A stretch of DNA of 64,000 nt, taken from an uncultured Clostridia bacterium. GTDB lineage: Bacteria > Bacillota > Clostridia > Christensenellales > Aristaeellaceae. The stretch covers positions 62,001-126,000 of the forward strand of contig CANRLC010000001.1 of NCBI GenBank assembly GCA_947631405.1. Direction: 5' to 3'. The notes beneath the pieces were generated by a model that worked only from the letters and a program-made list of their open reading frames with translations, did no database searches and had not been told where the DNA came from. The number at the start of each line of letters is the position of its first letter. The first letter of the stretch is position 1. This document shows positions 21,409-28,471 of the stretch, in pieces. A program made the position numbers and the translations under genes.

Positions 21409-22716
21409 TTACGTTCGCTCGCCGTCCGTGGGTTCTCTGAACGGATGGCGCGCAAGGGGTCTTCTAAAGATCAGGCAAACAACCACGCTCGCGACGCCCA
21501 GCAGAAACATCACAAACGCCGCGCCGCAGCCCGGCCCGCGACCAAACAGCTGCGCGACAAGCAGACTGCGCTGCGACAGCGCCGCCATCGGGCTATCCAG
21601 CGCGTCGATCAGAAAGCCGCCCAGAAACGTGCCGATGGGGATGGTCAGAAACTGGAACGTGTTGCGGCAGGCGTACACCCGGCCCTGCATCTCGGGCGGA
21701 ACCGAGACGCGCATCACGACGTCGAGGTTCGCGTTCATCACGGGCACGAGCGCCCAGCCCGCGATCTGCGCGACGCACCACCAGACGGGCGAGCGGCAAA
21801 ACGCGAGCAGGAAGTTTTCCGTACCGAGCGACAAGAGCATCGTCGCGAGAATGACCCGCACGCGGTCTCGCGGCGGCGGCAGCACGGTCATCAGCAGGCT
21901 GCCCGCCAGCGTCGCTATCCCCGCGCAGGAGGAGACGACGCCCAGCACCGTCTCGCCGCCGCGCAGGCTAGAGAGCACATACGGCGGCAGCGCCGCGTCG
22001 AACGCGGACGCCACGAGGTTGACGCCCGCCATGAACGCGATCAGCGTCAGCACGAGCGGGTGCGCTTTGAGATACGCCAGCCCCGCGCGCGCCCCGCAGA
22101 GCATGCTCTCGCGCGGTGCGTCCGGCGCGCGCTCGATCTCTGGGATGGCGATAAAGAACAGCAGCGCGCAAAAGGCGACGGCGAACGTCGCCAGATCCAC
22201 GGCGATCACGCCCTCCATCCCCGCAAAGGCGAATAGCGCCGAGGCGAGCATCGGATGCAGGATCGTCACCAGCGAGGAGGAAACGGAGCGCAGAGCGCTC
22301 GCGCGCTGATATTGCGCCTTGGGCGTGATGAGCGTCAGCGCCACGTCCGCGGCGGGCTGTTGCACGGTGTTCATCAGCCCGGCAAACGCGTTGAGCGCGT
22401 ACAGATGCCATGGTCGCAGCGCGCCCGCGCGCAGCAGCGCCAGCACCGCGACGGAGCAGCAGGCCGCCAGCGCGTCGCAGACGAGCAGGGTGCGCTTTTT
22501 GCTCAAGCGGTCGGCGAGCGTACCGGCAAAGAGGCTCATGAGCACATACGGCGCGTAAGAACAGATGGACAAAAGCGCCGTGCGCAGCGCGGAGCCGGTC
22601 TCGCGATACAGCCAGAGCGTCAGGGCGAAGGCCGTCATGGCGCTGCCCAGCTGAGAGAGCGCCTGCGTCGCCCCAAAGATACCGAAGGTTTTAAGGCCCT
22701 TCCAAAACCCTTTCAT
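21409..22716 (-). CDS. MFS transporter (EntS/MefA-like efflux group)
   Basis: 435 residues with twelve predicted membrane helices. The loop 2-3 motif reads LFAGTLADRLSKKRTLLVCDA, matching the MFS_3 drug or macrolide exporter type (GxLADRxxRRxxL). A long cytoplasmic loop follows helix 6 (PEIERAPDAPRESM). Export of an amphipathic drug or a siderophore-like product is the family norm, but the substrate cannot be seen. Upstream gene of a two-gene operon with the alpha/beta hydrolase. Confidence 0.9.
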   Translation of the reverse strand: MKGFWKGLKTFGIFGATQALSQLGSAMTAFALTLWLYRETGSALRTALLSICSYAPYVLMSLFAGTLADRLSKKRTLLVCDALAACCSVAVLALLRAGALRPWHLYALNAFAGLMNTVQQPAADVALTLITPKAQYQRASALRSVSSSLVTILHPMLASALFAFAGMEGVIAVDLATFAVAFCALLFFIAIPEIERAPDAPRESMLCGARAGLAYLKAHPLVLTLIAFMAGVNLVASAFDAALPPYVLSSLRGGETVLGVVSSCAGIATLAGSLLMTVLPPPRDRVRVILATMLLSLGTENFLLAFCRSPVWWCVAQIAGWALVPVMNANLDVVMRVSVPPEMQGRVYACRNTFQFLTIPIGTFLGGFLIDALDSPMAALSQRSLLVAQLFGRGPGCGAAFVMFLLGVASVVVCLIFRRPLARHPFREPTDGERT

Positions 22717-22873
22717 ATGACTTTGCTCCTTTGATTTTATTTCAAATTTGCAAAGTCTGAGGAGCGGGCGTCATGCCCTACGCTCCATGCGGTCTCCTCA
22801 AACCCTGCATGGAGCCTTCGCATTGATGAGCGTCAAAGCCCGTCGCCTCCCTTCTTTTGCCATTTCCCATAAG

Positions 22874-22914
22874 CAAAAGCGGTCAAACGCTTCTGCATCT
22901 GACCGCTTTTTGAT
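22874..22914 (-). terminator. Terminator of the DUF1292 gene
   Basis: On the reverse strand, AAAAGCGGTCA and TGACCGCTTTT form an 11-bp stem ending in TTTTGC. The 22717-22930 interval otherwise shows only a short AT-rich leader near the MFS start. Confidence 0.8.
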
Positions 22915-22930
22915 CGCTGGTTGGTGGGAA

Positions 22931-23230
22931 TCAGTCGTCGAAATCGAACTCGTCGCCCGCCTGCTCCTTGAACAGCTCAAAGACGCTCTGCAGCACCTCT
23001 TCGTCGTCCACGCCGACGTAGGTGACCTCGTCATCCTCCCCGGCGTCCTCGCTCTCGATCACCTGCAGGATGACGACCTCGCCGTCATCGTCGTCCGTCG
23101 GGAGCAGCACCACATACTCGTTTCCTTCGTATTCGATGGAAGCGCAAAACTCGAACTCGACGTCCACGCCATCCTCGTCGGTCAGAACGATGATGTTGTC
23201 GTTTTCCAGCTCCATATTCTCGTCGTCCAT
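22931..23230 (-). CDS. DUF1292 protein (YrzB-like)
   Basis: 99 residues, very acidic. The DUF1292 pattern is clean: NIIVLTDEDGVDVEFEFCASIEYEGNEYVVLLPTDDDDGEVVILQVIESED, followed by a helix DEEVLQSVFELFKEQ. Small acidic beta protein of unknown role, usually encoded after ireB and ruvX. Here it stands alone with its own promoter, while copies linked to RuvX occur at 3.8-5.0 kb. Confidence 0.93.
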   Translation of the reverse strand: MDDENMELENDNIIVLTDEDGVDVEFEFCASIEYEGNEYVVLLPTDDDDGEVVILQVIESEDAGEDDEVTYVGVDDEEVLQSVFELFKEQAGDEFDFDD

Positions 23231-23288
23231 GATTAAAAACCTCGCTTTCGTCGTATGATACAGATGAGGTTTAGATCATCTATTCCAT

Positions 23289-23317
23289 AGATTATCACAA
23301 AAAAGGGACGGATGCAA
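23289..23317 (-). promoter_or_regulatory. Promoter of the DUF1292 gene
   Basis: Reverse strand: -35 TTGCAT (23317-23312), 17-bp spacer, -10 TAATCT (23294-23289). Confidence 0.65.
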
Positions 23318-23358
23318 TCCCTTTTGGGCAATTTTTCGTCGGAAAAGAGGGAAACGGG

Positions 23359-23568
23359 ATGGCGCGCGTATACACGCTCACGCTGATCGGCCCGCTCGCA
23401 TCGCGCGAGCGGGCCAAGCTGCTTCTGGAAAATCAGCCGAAAGTCCGGCGCGTGGACGCCGAGGCGGGGCTGACGCGCCTGCGGCTTTTTTTGTCCGCGC
23501 CGATGCGCGAGGACGAGCTGCTGCCGCTGCTGGAGGGCAGCGGCCTCAACGGGTTCGCCCTGCGCTGA
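23359..23568 (+). CDS. Small protein of unknown function
   Basis: 69 residues from ATG 23359 behind GAGGGAAACGGG. The sequence (ARVYTLTLIGPLASRERAKLLLENQPKVRRVDAEAG, then LRLFLSAPMREDELLPLLEGSG) gives a beta-alpha-beta-beta-alpha-beta order like a ferredoxin-like HMA fold, but lacks the CxxC metal site. Convergent with the helicase gene, 3 bp from its stop. Third-position GC bias supports coding. Function not recognised. Confidence 0.6.
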   Translation: MARVYTLTLIGPLASRERAKLLLENQPKVRRVDAEAGLTRLRLFLSAPMREDELLPLLEGSGLNGFALR

Positions 23569-23571
23569 GCC

Positions 23572-24789
23572 TTACATGTTCTCCAAGAACGGCTTGCCGT
23601 CCTCCTTGTAGCAGAGCGTGCCGAACTCGTCGAACGTCAGCACGGTCGGCTTCATGTGGATGTACTTGAGGATCTCGTCCATGCGGATGCTGTCGCGGAA
23701 GCTGACGAACGAGAAGCTGACGCCCGCGCGCTTGGCGCGGCCCGTGCGGCCGATGCGGTGGACGTAGAACTCCTGCTTGTCCGGCAGGTCGTAGTTGAAC
23801 ACGGCCTCCACGTCGTCCACGTCGATACCGCGCGCGGCGACGTCCGTCGCCACGAGGATCTCGAACTCGCCCTTGCGGTAGCCGCTCATCACCCGGTCGC
23901 GCTGGGACTGGCGCACGTCTCCGTGCAGGCACTCGGCGCTGTAGCCCGCCTTTTTGAGGCGCTCGCACAGGCGCGCGGTCATGTCCTTCGTGTTGCAGAA
24001 GATCATCACGCGCTTATACTGATCGGTATCCAGCAGATAGAGCAGGTGATCGTACTTTTCCTTCTGGTCGGATTCGATGATGTACTGCGTGATGTCCGGG
24101 CGGTTCTCCGCCTCGGCTTGCACGACGATCTCGATCGGGTCGTGCTGGTATTTCCACGAGACGGTCAGCACATCCTGATTCGTCGTCGCGCTGAACATGA
24201 CGAGCTGGCGGTTCGGATCCGCGCTCTCGATGATCTTCTCCACGTCGTCAATGAAGCCCATCTTGAGCATCTCGTCCGCCTCGTCGATGACCATCGTGTG
24301 TACGGCGGTCAGGCGGATGTTCCCGCGCTGCATGTGGTCGAGCAGGCGGCCCGGCGTCGCGACGAGCACCTGCGGCTTGCGCGCGAGCGCGTTCAGCTGC
24401 TTTTGAAACGGCTGTCCGCCGTAGATGACCGCGATCTTGAGGCCCTTGATGAAGTGCGCGAGGTTCGTCAGCTCGTCCGCGATCTGCTGGGCCAGCTCGC
24501 GCGTGGGCGCGAGCACGACCTCCTGCACGGCCGGGTCGTCGAGATTCACATATTCGAGCATCGGCACGCCGAAGCCGAGCGTCTTGCCCGTGCCCGTCGG
24601 CGCGATGCCGATCACGTCGTGCCCCTCCATCATCAGCGGGATGCACTTCTGCTGGATGGCCGTCAGCTCCTTGAAGCCCATCCAGTCGAACGCCTTGACG
24701 ACCTCCTCGCTGATGTCCATCGCCTCAAGCGGATTGGCGGGGCGAACCTCATTTTCCCGCGCATCCATTTCCATTTGCGTGTTATCCAA
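23572..24789 (-). CDS. DEAD-box ATP-dependent RNA helicase
   Basis: 405 residues. All motifs are present: Q motif (FKELTAIQQKCIP), Walker A APTGTGKT, PTRELAQQ, TPGRLLDH, DEAD in VIDEADEML, SAT (MFSATT), then the second domain with IFCNTKD, TDVAARGIDV and HRIGRTGR. There is no C-terminal RNA-binding extension (the sequence ends soon after motif VI), so this is a minimal helicase of the RhlE/CshA type. Likely roles are mRNA decay or ribosome assembly at low temperature. Confidence 0.96.
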   Translation of the reverse strand: MDNTQMEMDARENEVRPANPLEAMDISEEVVKAFDWMGFKELTAIQQKCIPLMMEGHDVIGIAPTGTGKTLGFGVPMLEYVNLDDPAVQEVVLAPTRELAQQIADELTNLAHFIKGLKIAVIYGGQPFQKQLNALARKPQVLVATPGRLLDHMQRGNIRLTAVHTMVIDEADEMLKMGFIDDVEKIIESADPNRQLVMFSATTNQDVLTVSWKYQHDPIEIVVQAEAENRPDITQYIIESDQKEKYDHLLYLLDTDQYKRVMIFCNTKDMTARLCERLKKAGYSAECLHGDVRQSQRDRVMSGYRKGEFEILVATDVAARGIDVDDVEAVFNYDLPDKQEFYVHRIGRTGRAKRAGVSFSFVSFRDSIRMDEILKYIHMKPTVLTFDEFGTLCYKEDGKPFLENM

Positions 24790-24825
24790 GTGCTTCTCCC
24801 CTTTTGCTTATTCTTTCGCAATCCT

Positions 24826-24854
24826 ATTGTAAACCAGAGCGTGACAGGTTTCAA
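24826..24854 (-). promoter_or_regulatory. Sigma-A promoter of the DEAD-box gene
   Basis: Reverse strand: -35 TTGAAA (24854-24849), 17-bp spacer, -10 TACAAT (24831-24826). The -35 overlaps the 3' end of the spoIVFB-like gene. Confidence 0.85.
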
Positions 24855-25756
24855 GGAAAAACGCAAACTTTCGTCGCACTATCCAGTTTTTGCCCCGCGC
24901 TCTTCGCGAACTCGCCCACACTCAGCGCGCTCTCATGCAGCAGCGCACCCAGCGCCGCCGCCTCGCCGAAGGCGCGCTCCCCCGCCTGCGTCGCCACCAC
25001 GAAGCCCGCGGCGTCGCTGTGCTCGATCAAAGGGAGCAGCGAATAGAGCGGCGCGTCCTCCGGCACGGCGTAGAGCGTCAGCCTGCGGGCGGCGCTGGGC
25101 CGCTCGCGGCGCTCCCGCACGACCGAATAGAGGTTTTGCAGCAGCATCGCCTCGCGGCAGCGCGCGGCGCTCGCGATCAAATACGCGCCCACCAGCAGCA
25201 GGGAGACGTTGAGCAGCCCGTAACGCCAAAGGCCGGCGCCGCACAGCGCGATCATCCCAGCGCCCAGACACGCGCCCAGCGCGCAGAGCAGCGCGATGAG
25301 CCGCGACGCGCCCAGCGCAAAGCGGAAGAGGCAAAAGACGATCTGCCCGCCGTCCAGCGGCAGCGCGGGAAGCAGGTTAAACGCCAGCATCACCGCGTTG
25401 GGCAGGGCGAGCTGCCGCGCGAGCGGGTCGCCGAGCATGCCGCGCACGGGCATGGACAGCAGCGCGGCCAGCGCCAAAGCGTTTCCAAGCGGCCCCGCCA
25501 GCGCAATCAGCGCGCCGCGCGGCCCGCCGGGAAACTGGGCGCCCGGCGCGCCGGAGATCACGCCGCCGAAGGGCGTCAATTCCATCTGCGCAAAGCGCGC
25601 GCCCAGCGCGCGCGCCGCGAGCAGATGCCCCGCCTCGTGTACGGCGAGCGCGCAGACCGCGCCCAGACACGCCTCGGGCGAGGCGAGCAGCGCTAGCGTC
25701 GCCAGATACAGCAGGAACGTCGCGCGGATGCGCACGCGCATGCGCCTTGCCGTCAC
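24851..25756 (-). CDS. spoIVFB: Site-2 protease, SpoIVFB-like (M50B)
   Basis: 301 residues from GTG 25756 (ATG 25741 is the alternative). Polytopic intramembrane metalloprotease. Zinc site HEAGH in AVHEAGHLLAARALGARF and the second ligand in NLLPALPLDGGQI; about six membrane segments, then a cytoplasmic CBS-like tail (about 215-295, YAVPEDAPLYSLLPLIEHS). In B. subtilis SpoIVFB cleaves pro-sigma-K in the mother cell. The start overlaps the stop of the spoIVFA-like gene (GTGA), the standard pairing that supports the call. Confidence 0.92.
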   Translation of the reverse strand: MTARRMRVRIRATFLLYLATLALLASPEACLGAVCALAVHEAGHLLAARALGARFAQMELTPFGGVISGAPGAQFPGGPRGALIALAGPLGNALALAALLSMPVRGMLGDPLARQLALPNAVMLAFNLLPALPLDGGQIVFCLFRFALGASRLIALLCALGACLGAGMIALCGAGLWRYGLLNVSLLLVGAYLIASAARCREAMLLQNLYSVVRERRERPSAARRLTLYAVPEDAPLYSLLPLIEHSDAAGFVVATQAGERAFGEAAALGALLHESALSVGEFAKSAGQKLDSATKVCVFP

Positions 25757-26433
25757 AGCGCCGCGAACGCGGGCTGCACGGACAGGCCGTTGCAGCGCAG
25801 CTCAAAGGCGGCGAGGCCGCTGGCCGAGCCGACGCGCTGCCCCGCCTCGACCGGATCGCTCTCGCGCAGATCGACCTGCGTCAGGCCGCTGTAGATCGAC
25901 TCGTAGCCGTTCTCGTGCAGCACCCGCACGGTGTATTCGTCCTCGCGGTTGCGCACGACGGTCATCACCTCGCCGTCCTCGCAGGCGACGACGTCGCCCG
26001 TGCAGGCGTATTCCAGCCACGGCTCCCGCTCGTCCCACGCGTGGGTGAGCTGCGCGGACGTGGGCTGCGTCATCTCGGGCTGCGCGTCCCCGCCGGAGAG
26101 GAACACCATCGCACTCTCAGGCAGGATATTGCTGACGAATTGCAGCCTGCCCAGCGTCTCGTCGTATTCAAAGCCCGCCGTCAGTCGGCTCATCGCCTCG
26201 CTCGCCGGGCCGCCCGGACGCGCGACGGCGTATACGCCCGCGCCGACACAGCAGGCCGCCGCGACCAGCGCGGGCAGATGGCGCGGCAAGCGAAAGCGCG
26301 AGCTGCGCTTCGCGGGCGTCTCCTCTCTCGCCTCTCCCCGCTCGCGCGGGCGCATCGTCGCCACGACGACGCGGCTGACCGCCCTGTCGCCCATCGCTTC
26401 GTTCCTGCCGCCGTTTCGCCCCATGTCCTGCAA
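25753..26433 (-). CDS. spoIVFA: SpoIVFA-like membrane protein with degenerate M23 domain
   Basis: 226 residues; TTG 26433 is used (SD GAGGAGG), ATG 26424 is possible. A basic N-terminal cytoplasmic part, one membrane helix (about 54-72, LPALVAAACCVGAGVYAVA), then an extracytoplasmic LytM-like domain (GDVVACEDGEVMTVV, VRVLHENGYESIYSGL, VEAGQRVGSASG). The final HxH of active M23 enzymes is replaced by FELRCNG, so it should not be a peptidase. SpoIVFA anchors and inhibits SpoIVFB until a forespore signal arrives. Sequence identity to known SpoIVFA is low; the call leans on gene order. Confidence 0.85.
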   Translation of the reverse strand: MQDMGRNGGRNEAMGDRAVSRVVVATMRPRERGEAREETPAKRSSRFRLPRHLPALVAAACCVGAGVYAVARPGGPASEAMSRLTAGFEYDETLGRLQFVSNILPESAMVFLSGGDAQPEMTQPTSAQLTHAWDEREPWLEYACTGDVVACEDGEVMTVVRNREDEYTVRVLHENGYESIYSGLTQVDLRESDPVEAGQRVGSASGLAAFELRCNGLSVQPAFAAL

Positions 26434-26505
26434 AGCGAACCGCCTCCTCGCTCCTCATTCACGGCACTGTATGCGCGAGGCGGGCCTGCGAGAACGGGCA
26501 AAGCG

Positions 26506-27711
26506 CTATTCGCTCTGCTTCTGCGTGAGATCGACGGAACTCTTGTTCTGCGTGACGTTGAGCACGAGCGCAATGCCCGCCATGTTCACCACCAGATTCG
26601 TCCCTCCGTAGCTGATGAACGGCAGCGGGATGCCCGTGATGGGCATGACGCCGATGCACATGCCGATGTTCTGATAGACGTGGAAGAGCAGCATCGCCGT
26701 CACGCCGACGATGATGAGCCGCCCGAAGCGGTCGTGCGTGTAGTACGCCAGCAGCAACATGCGGAAGATCAAAAACGCGTAGAGCGCCAGCAGCACCAGC
26801 GCGCCGACGAAGCCCAGCGTCTCGCCGACGACGGAGAAGATGAAGTCCGTGTGGTTTTCCGGCACATAGTTGAGGTGCGTCAGCGTGCCCTCCGCCCACG
26901 CGCCCTTTCCGTAGAGACCGCCGGAGCCGATCGTCACCTTGGAGTTGGTGATCTGAAAGCTCGTGCCCGTCGGGTCGGAGTCCGGGTTGATGAACGCCAC
27001 CAGACGCAGCCAGCGGAAGTTGTTCGTCGAGGCCAGATAGACGATCACGGGCAGCACCGCCGCCACGGCGAGGCCGCCCATCAGGAACAGCCAGCGCAGC
27101 TCAAAGCCGGACATGAACAGCAGCACCGCGAAGATCACGCAGAAGACCATCAGCGTGCCGATGTCCGGCTGCGCGGCGATCAGCAGCGCCGGGATGCCGA
27201 AGTGGATGCAGATATAGACGAAGTAGCGAAAGTTCGGGATGGCCTTGTCCGCGTGGCGCGTGAGCGCCTTGGAGAGCGTGACGATCAGCGCGATCTTCGC
27301 CAGCTCGGACGGCTGGAACGTGCGGTCGAGGAACTGGAACCAGCCGCTCACGTTGTTGATCTTCGCCGTGCCCAGAACGAGCAGCAGCAGCAGCACGTCC
27401 ACGATGTAGATCATCGGCCAGAGCTGGCCGATGGTGTCGTACTTGAACGCCATGATGATGAACACCGCGATCACGCTCACGCCGACCCACATCAGCTGCA
27501 GGCGGCCGTTGTTCGCGTCCATGACCAGCTGCTGGAGCGAGCGCTCCGCGCCCAGCGTCGGGTTGTAGTTGGCGATGGTGATCGCGAACACGCCGTAAAA
27601 CGCCAGCAGATACGCGGCGATCAGCAGCGGCCAGTCGAAGTGCGGGGCCGCCAGATGGTTCATATCCGAGATGCGCCGCCCAGCGCGCCTCGTCTGCGAG
27701 AGCCGTTGCAT
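26506..27711 (-). CDS. rodA: Peptidoglycan glycosyltransferase RodA (SEDS family)
   Basis: 401 residues with about ten membrane helices. SEDS polymerase that works with PBP2 (mrdA, two genes upstream) in elongation. Characteristic segments: FLDRTFQPSELAKIALIV, AAQPDIGTLMV with the catalytic-pocket Asp, the extracellular loop GSGGLYGKGAWAEGTLTHLNYVPENHTDFIFSVVGE, and the C-terminal TGIPLPFISYGGTNLVVNM. Length and motifs are complete. Position after mrdA and minD matches clostridial elongasome operons. Confidence 0.96.
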   Translation of the reverse strand: MQRLSQTRRAGRRISDMNHLAAPHFDWPLLIAAYLLAFYGVFAITIANYNPTLGAERSLQQLVMDANNGRLQLMWVGVSVIAVFIIMAFKYDTIGQLWPMIYIVDVLLLLLVLGTAKINNVSGWFQFLDRTFQPSELAKIALIVTLSKALTRHADKAIPNFRYFVYICIHFGIPALLIAAQPDIGTLMVFCVIFAVLLFMSGFELRWLFLMGGLAVAAVLPVIVYLASTNNFRWLRLVAFINPDSDPTGTSFQITNSKVTIGSGGLYGKGAWAEGTLTHLNYVPENHTDFIFSVVGETLGFVGALVLLALYAFLIFRMLLLAYYTHDRFGRLIIVGVTAMLLFHVYQNIGMCIGVMPITGIPLPFISYGGTNLVVNMAGIALVLNVTQNKSSVDLTQKQSE

Positions 27712-27743
27712 GCTCCGCCTCCTCTCCTTTTACGCGCGCCCCG

Positions 27744-28451
27744 TCACGGGAGCAGCGCGCGCGTCAGCTTTTCGATCGCGGCGCTCGCCGCGCCGCCGGG
27801 CGTCCAGATGCGCCGCTTGCTCTTCCCCACGTCCGCGGCCATCGCCCCGTCCTCGGGAATGACGGCCAGCGCGGCGGCGTCCAGCGCCGCCTCCGCGGTC
27901 TCGGGCGCGTACTGCCGCCCATGCTTGACCTGCTCGCGGCTGCAGCGCGTCAGCACCGCGTAGCACTCCGCCCGCTCGCCCTGCGCCTGGCGCAGCATCT
28001 GCTCCGCCGCGCGCAGCGACGCGTCGTCCGGCCTGGCCAGCACGAGGCGCGCGTCGCCCTCGCCGAGCAAACCCGCGTCAAGCGCCGGCTCGCCCGCGGG
28101 CAGGTCGATCACCAGCGCGTCGCACAGCGCGCGCAGCGCCAGCACCGCGCCCGTCATCTCGCGCAGGCGCGGCCGCTCTGTCAGCGACGCGCAACACAGG
28201 AAAAGGCCCTTCTGCTGCGGCGCGGGGAGCAGCGCGTGTTCCATATCCGCCTCGCCCAGCGCCACGTCGGTCAGGTCGAGCGCCAGCGCGTTTTGCAGCC
28301 CCAGCAGCAGGTCGCATGCGCGCGACGGGCCGCAGGCGTCCAAGAGGATCGCGCGCTTGCCCGCGCGCGCCGCGCCGAGCGCGAGCGCGACGCTGAGCGT
28401 GGTTCTGCCCACGCCGCCGCTGCCGGAACACACGGCGATCGTCCGGCCCAT
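27744..28451 (-). CDS. MinD-like ParA/MRP ATPase lacking both Walker-A lysines
   Basis: 235 residues from ATG 28451 (SD AAAGGGGGCGG). The P-loop reads CSGSGGVGRTTLS: relative to canonical MinD, GKGGVGKTT, the signature Lys11 is Ser and Lys16 is Arg. The A' strand region ILLDACGPSRACDLLLGL and the VIDLPAGEP Walker-B-like segment are kept, with Asp in both. The C-terminus AIEKLTRALLP could be an amphipathic membrane helix. It lies in the slot where clostridial operons carry minC-minD-minE, but minC and minE are absent. It may bind nucleotide weakly or be a structural remnant; classical pole-to-pole Min function is unlikely. Confidence 0.85.
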   Translation of the reverse strand: MGRTIAVCSGSGGVGRTTLSVALALGAARAGKRAILLDACGPSRACDLLLGLQNALALDLTDVALGEADMEHALLPAPQQKGLFLCCASLTERPRLREMTGAVLALRALCDALVIDLPAGEPALDAGLLGEGDARLVLARPDDASLRAAEQMLRQAQGERAECYAVLTRCSREQVKHGRQYAPETAEAALDAAALAVIPEDGAMAADVGKSKRRIWTPGGAASAAIEKLTRALLP

Positions 28452-28471
28452 CCGTCCGCCCCCTTTTCCCG

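Noticed and set aside
25747-27963. 738-residue + strand frame opposite spoIVFA-rodA
   Set aside because: Antisense shadow with low-complexity Arg/His content; the - strand genes have clear families and overlapping start/stop coupling.
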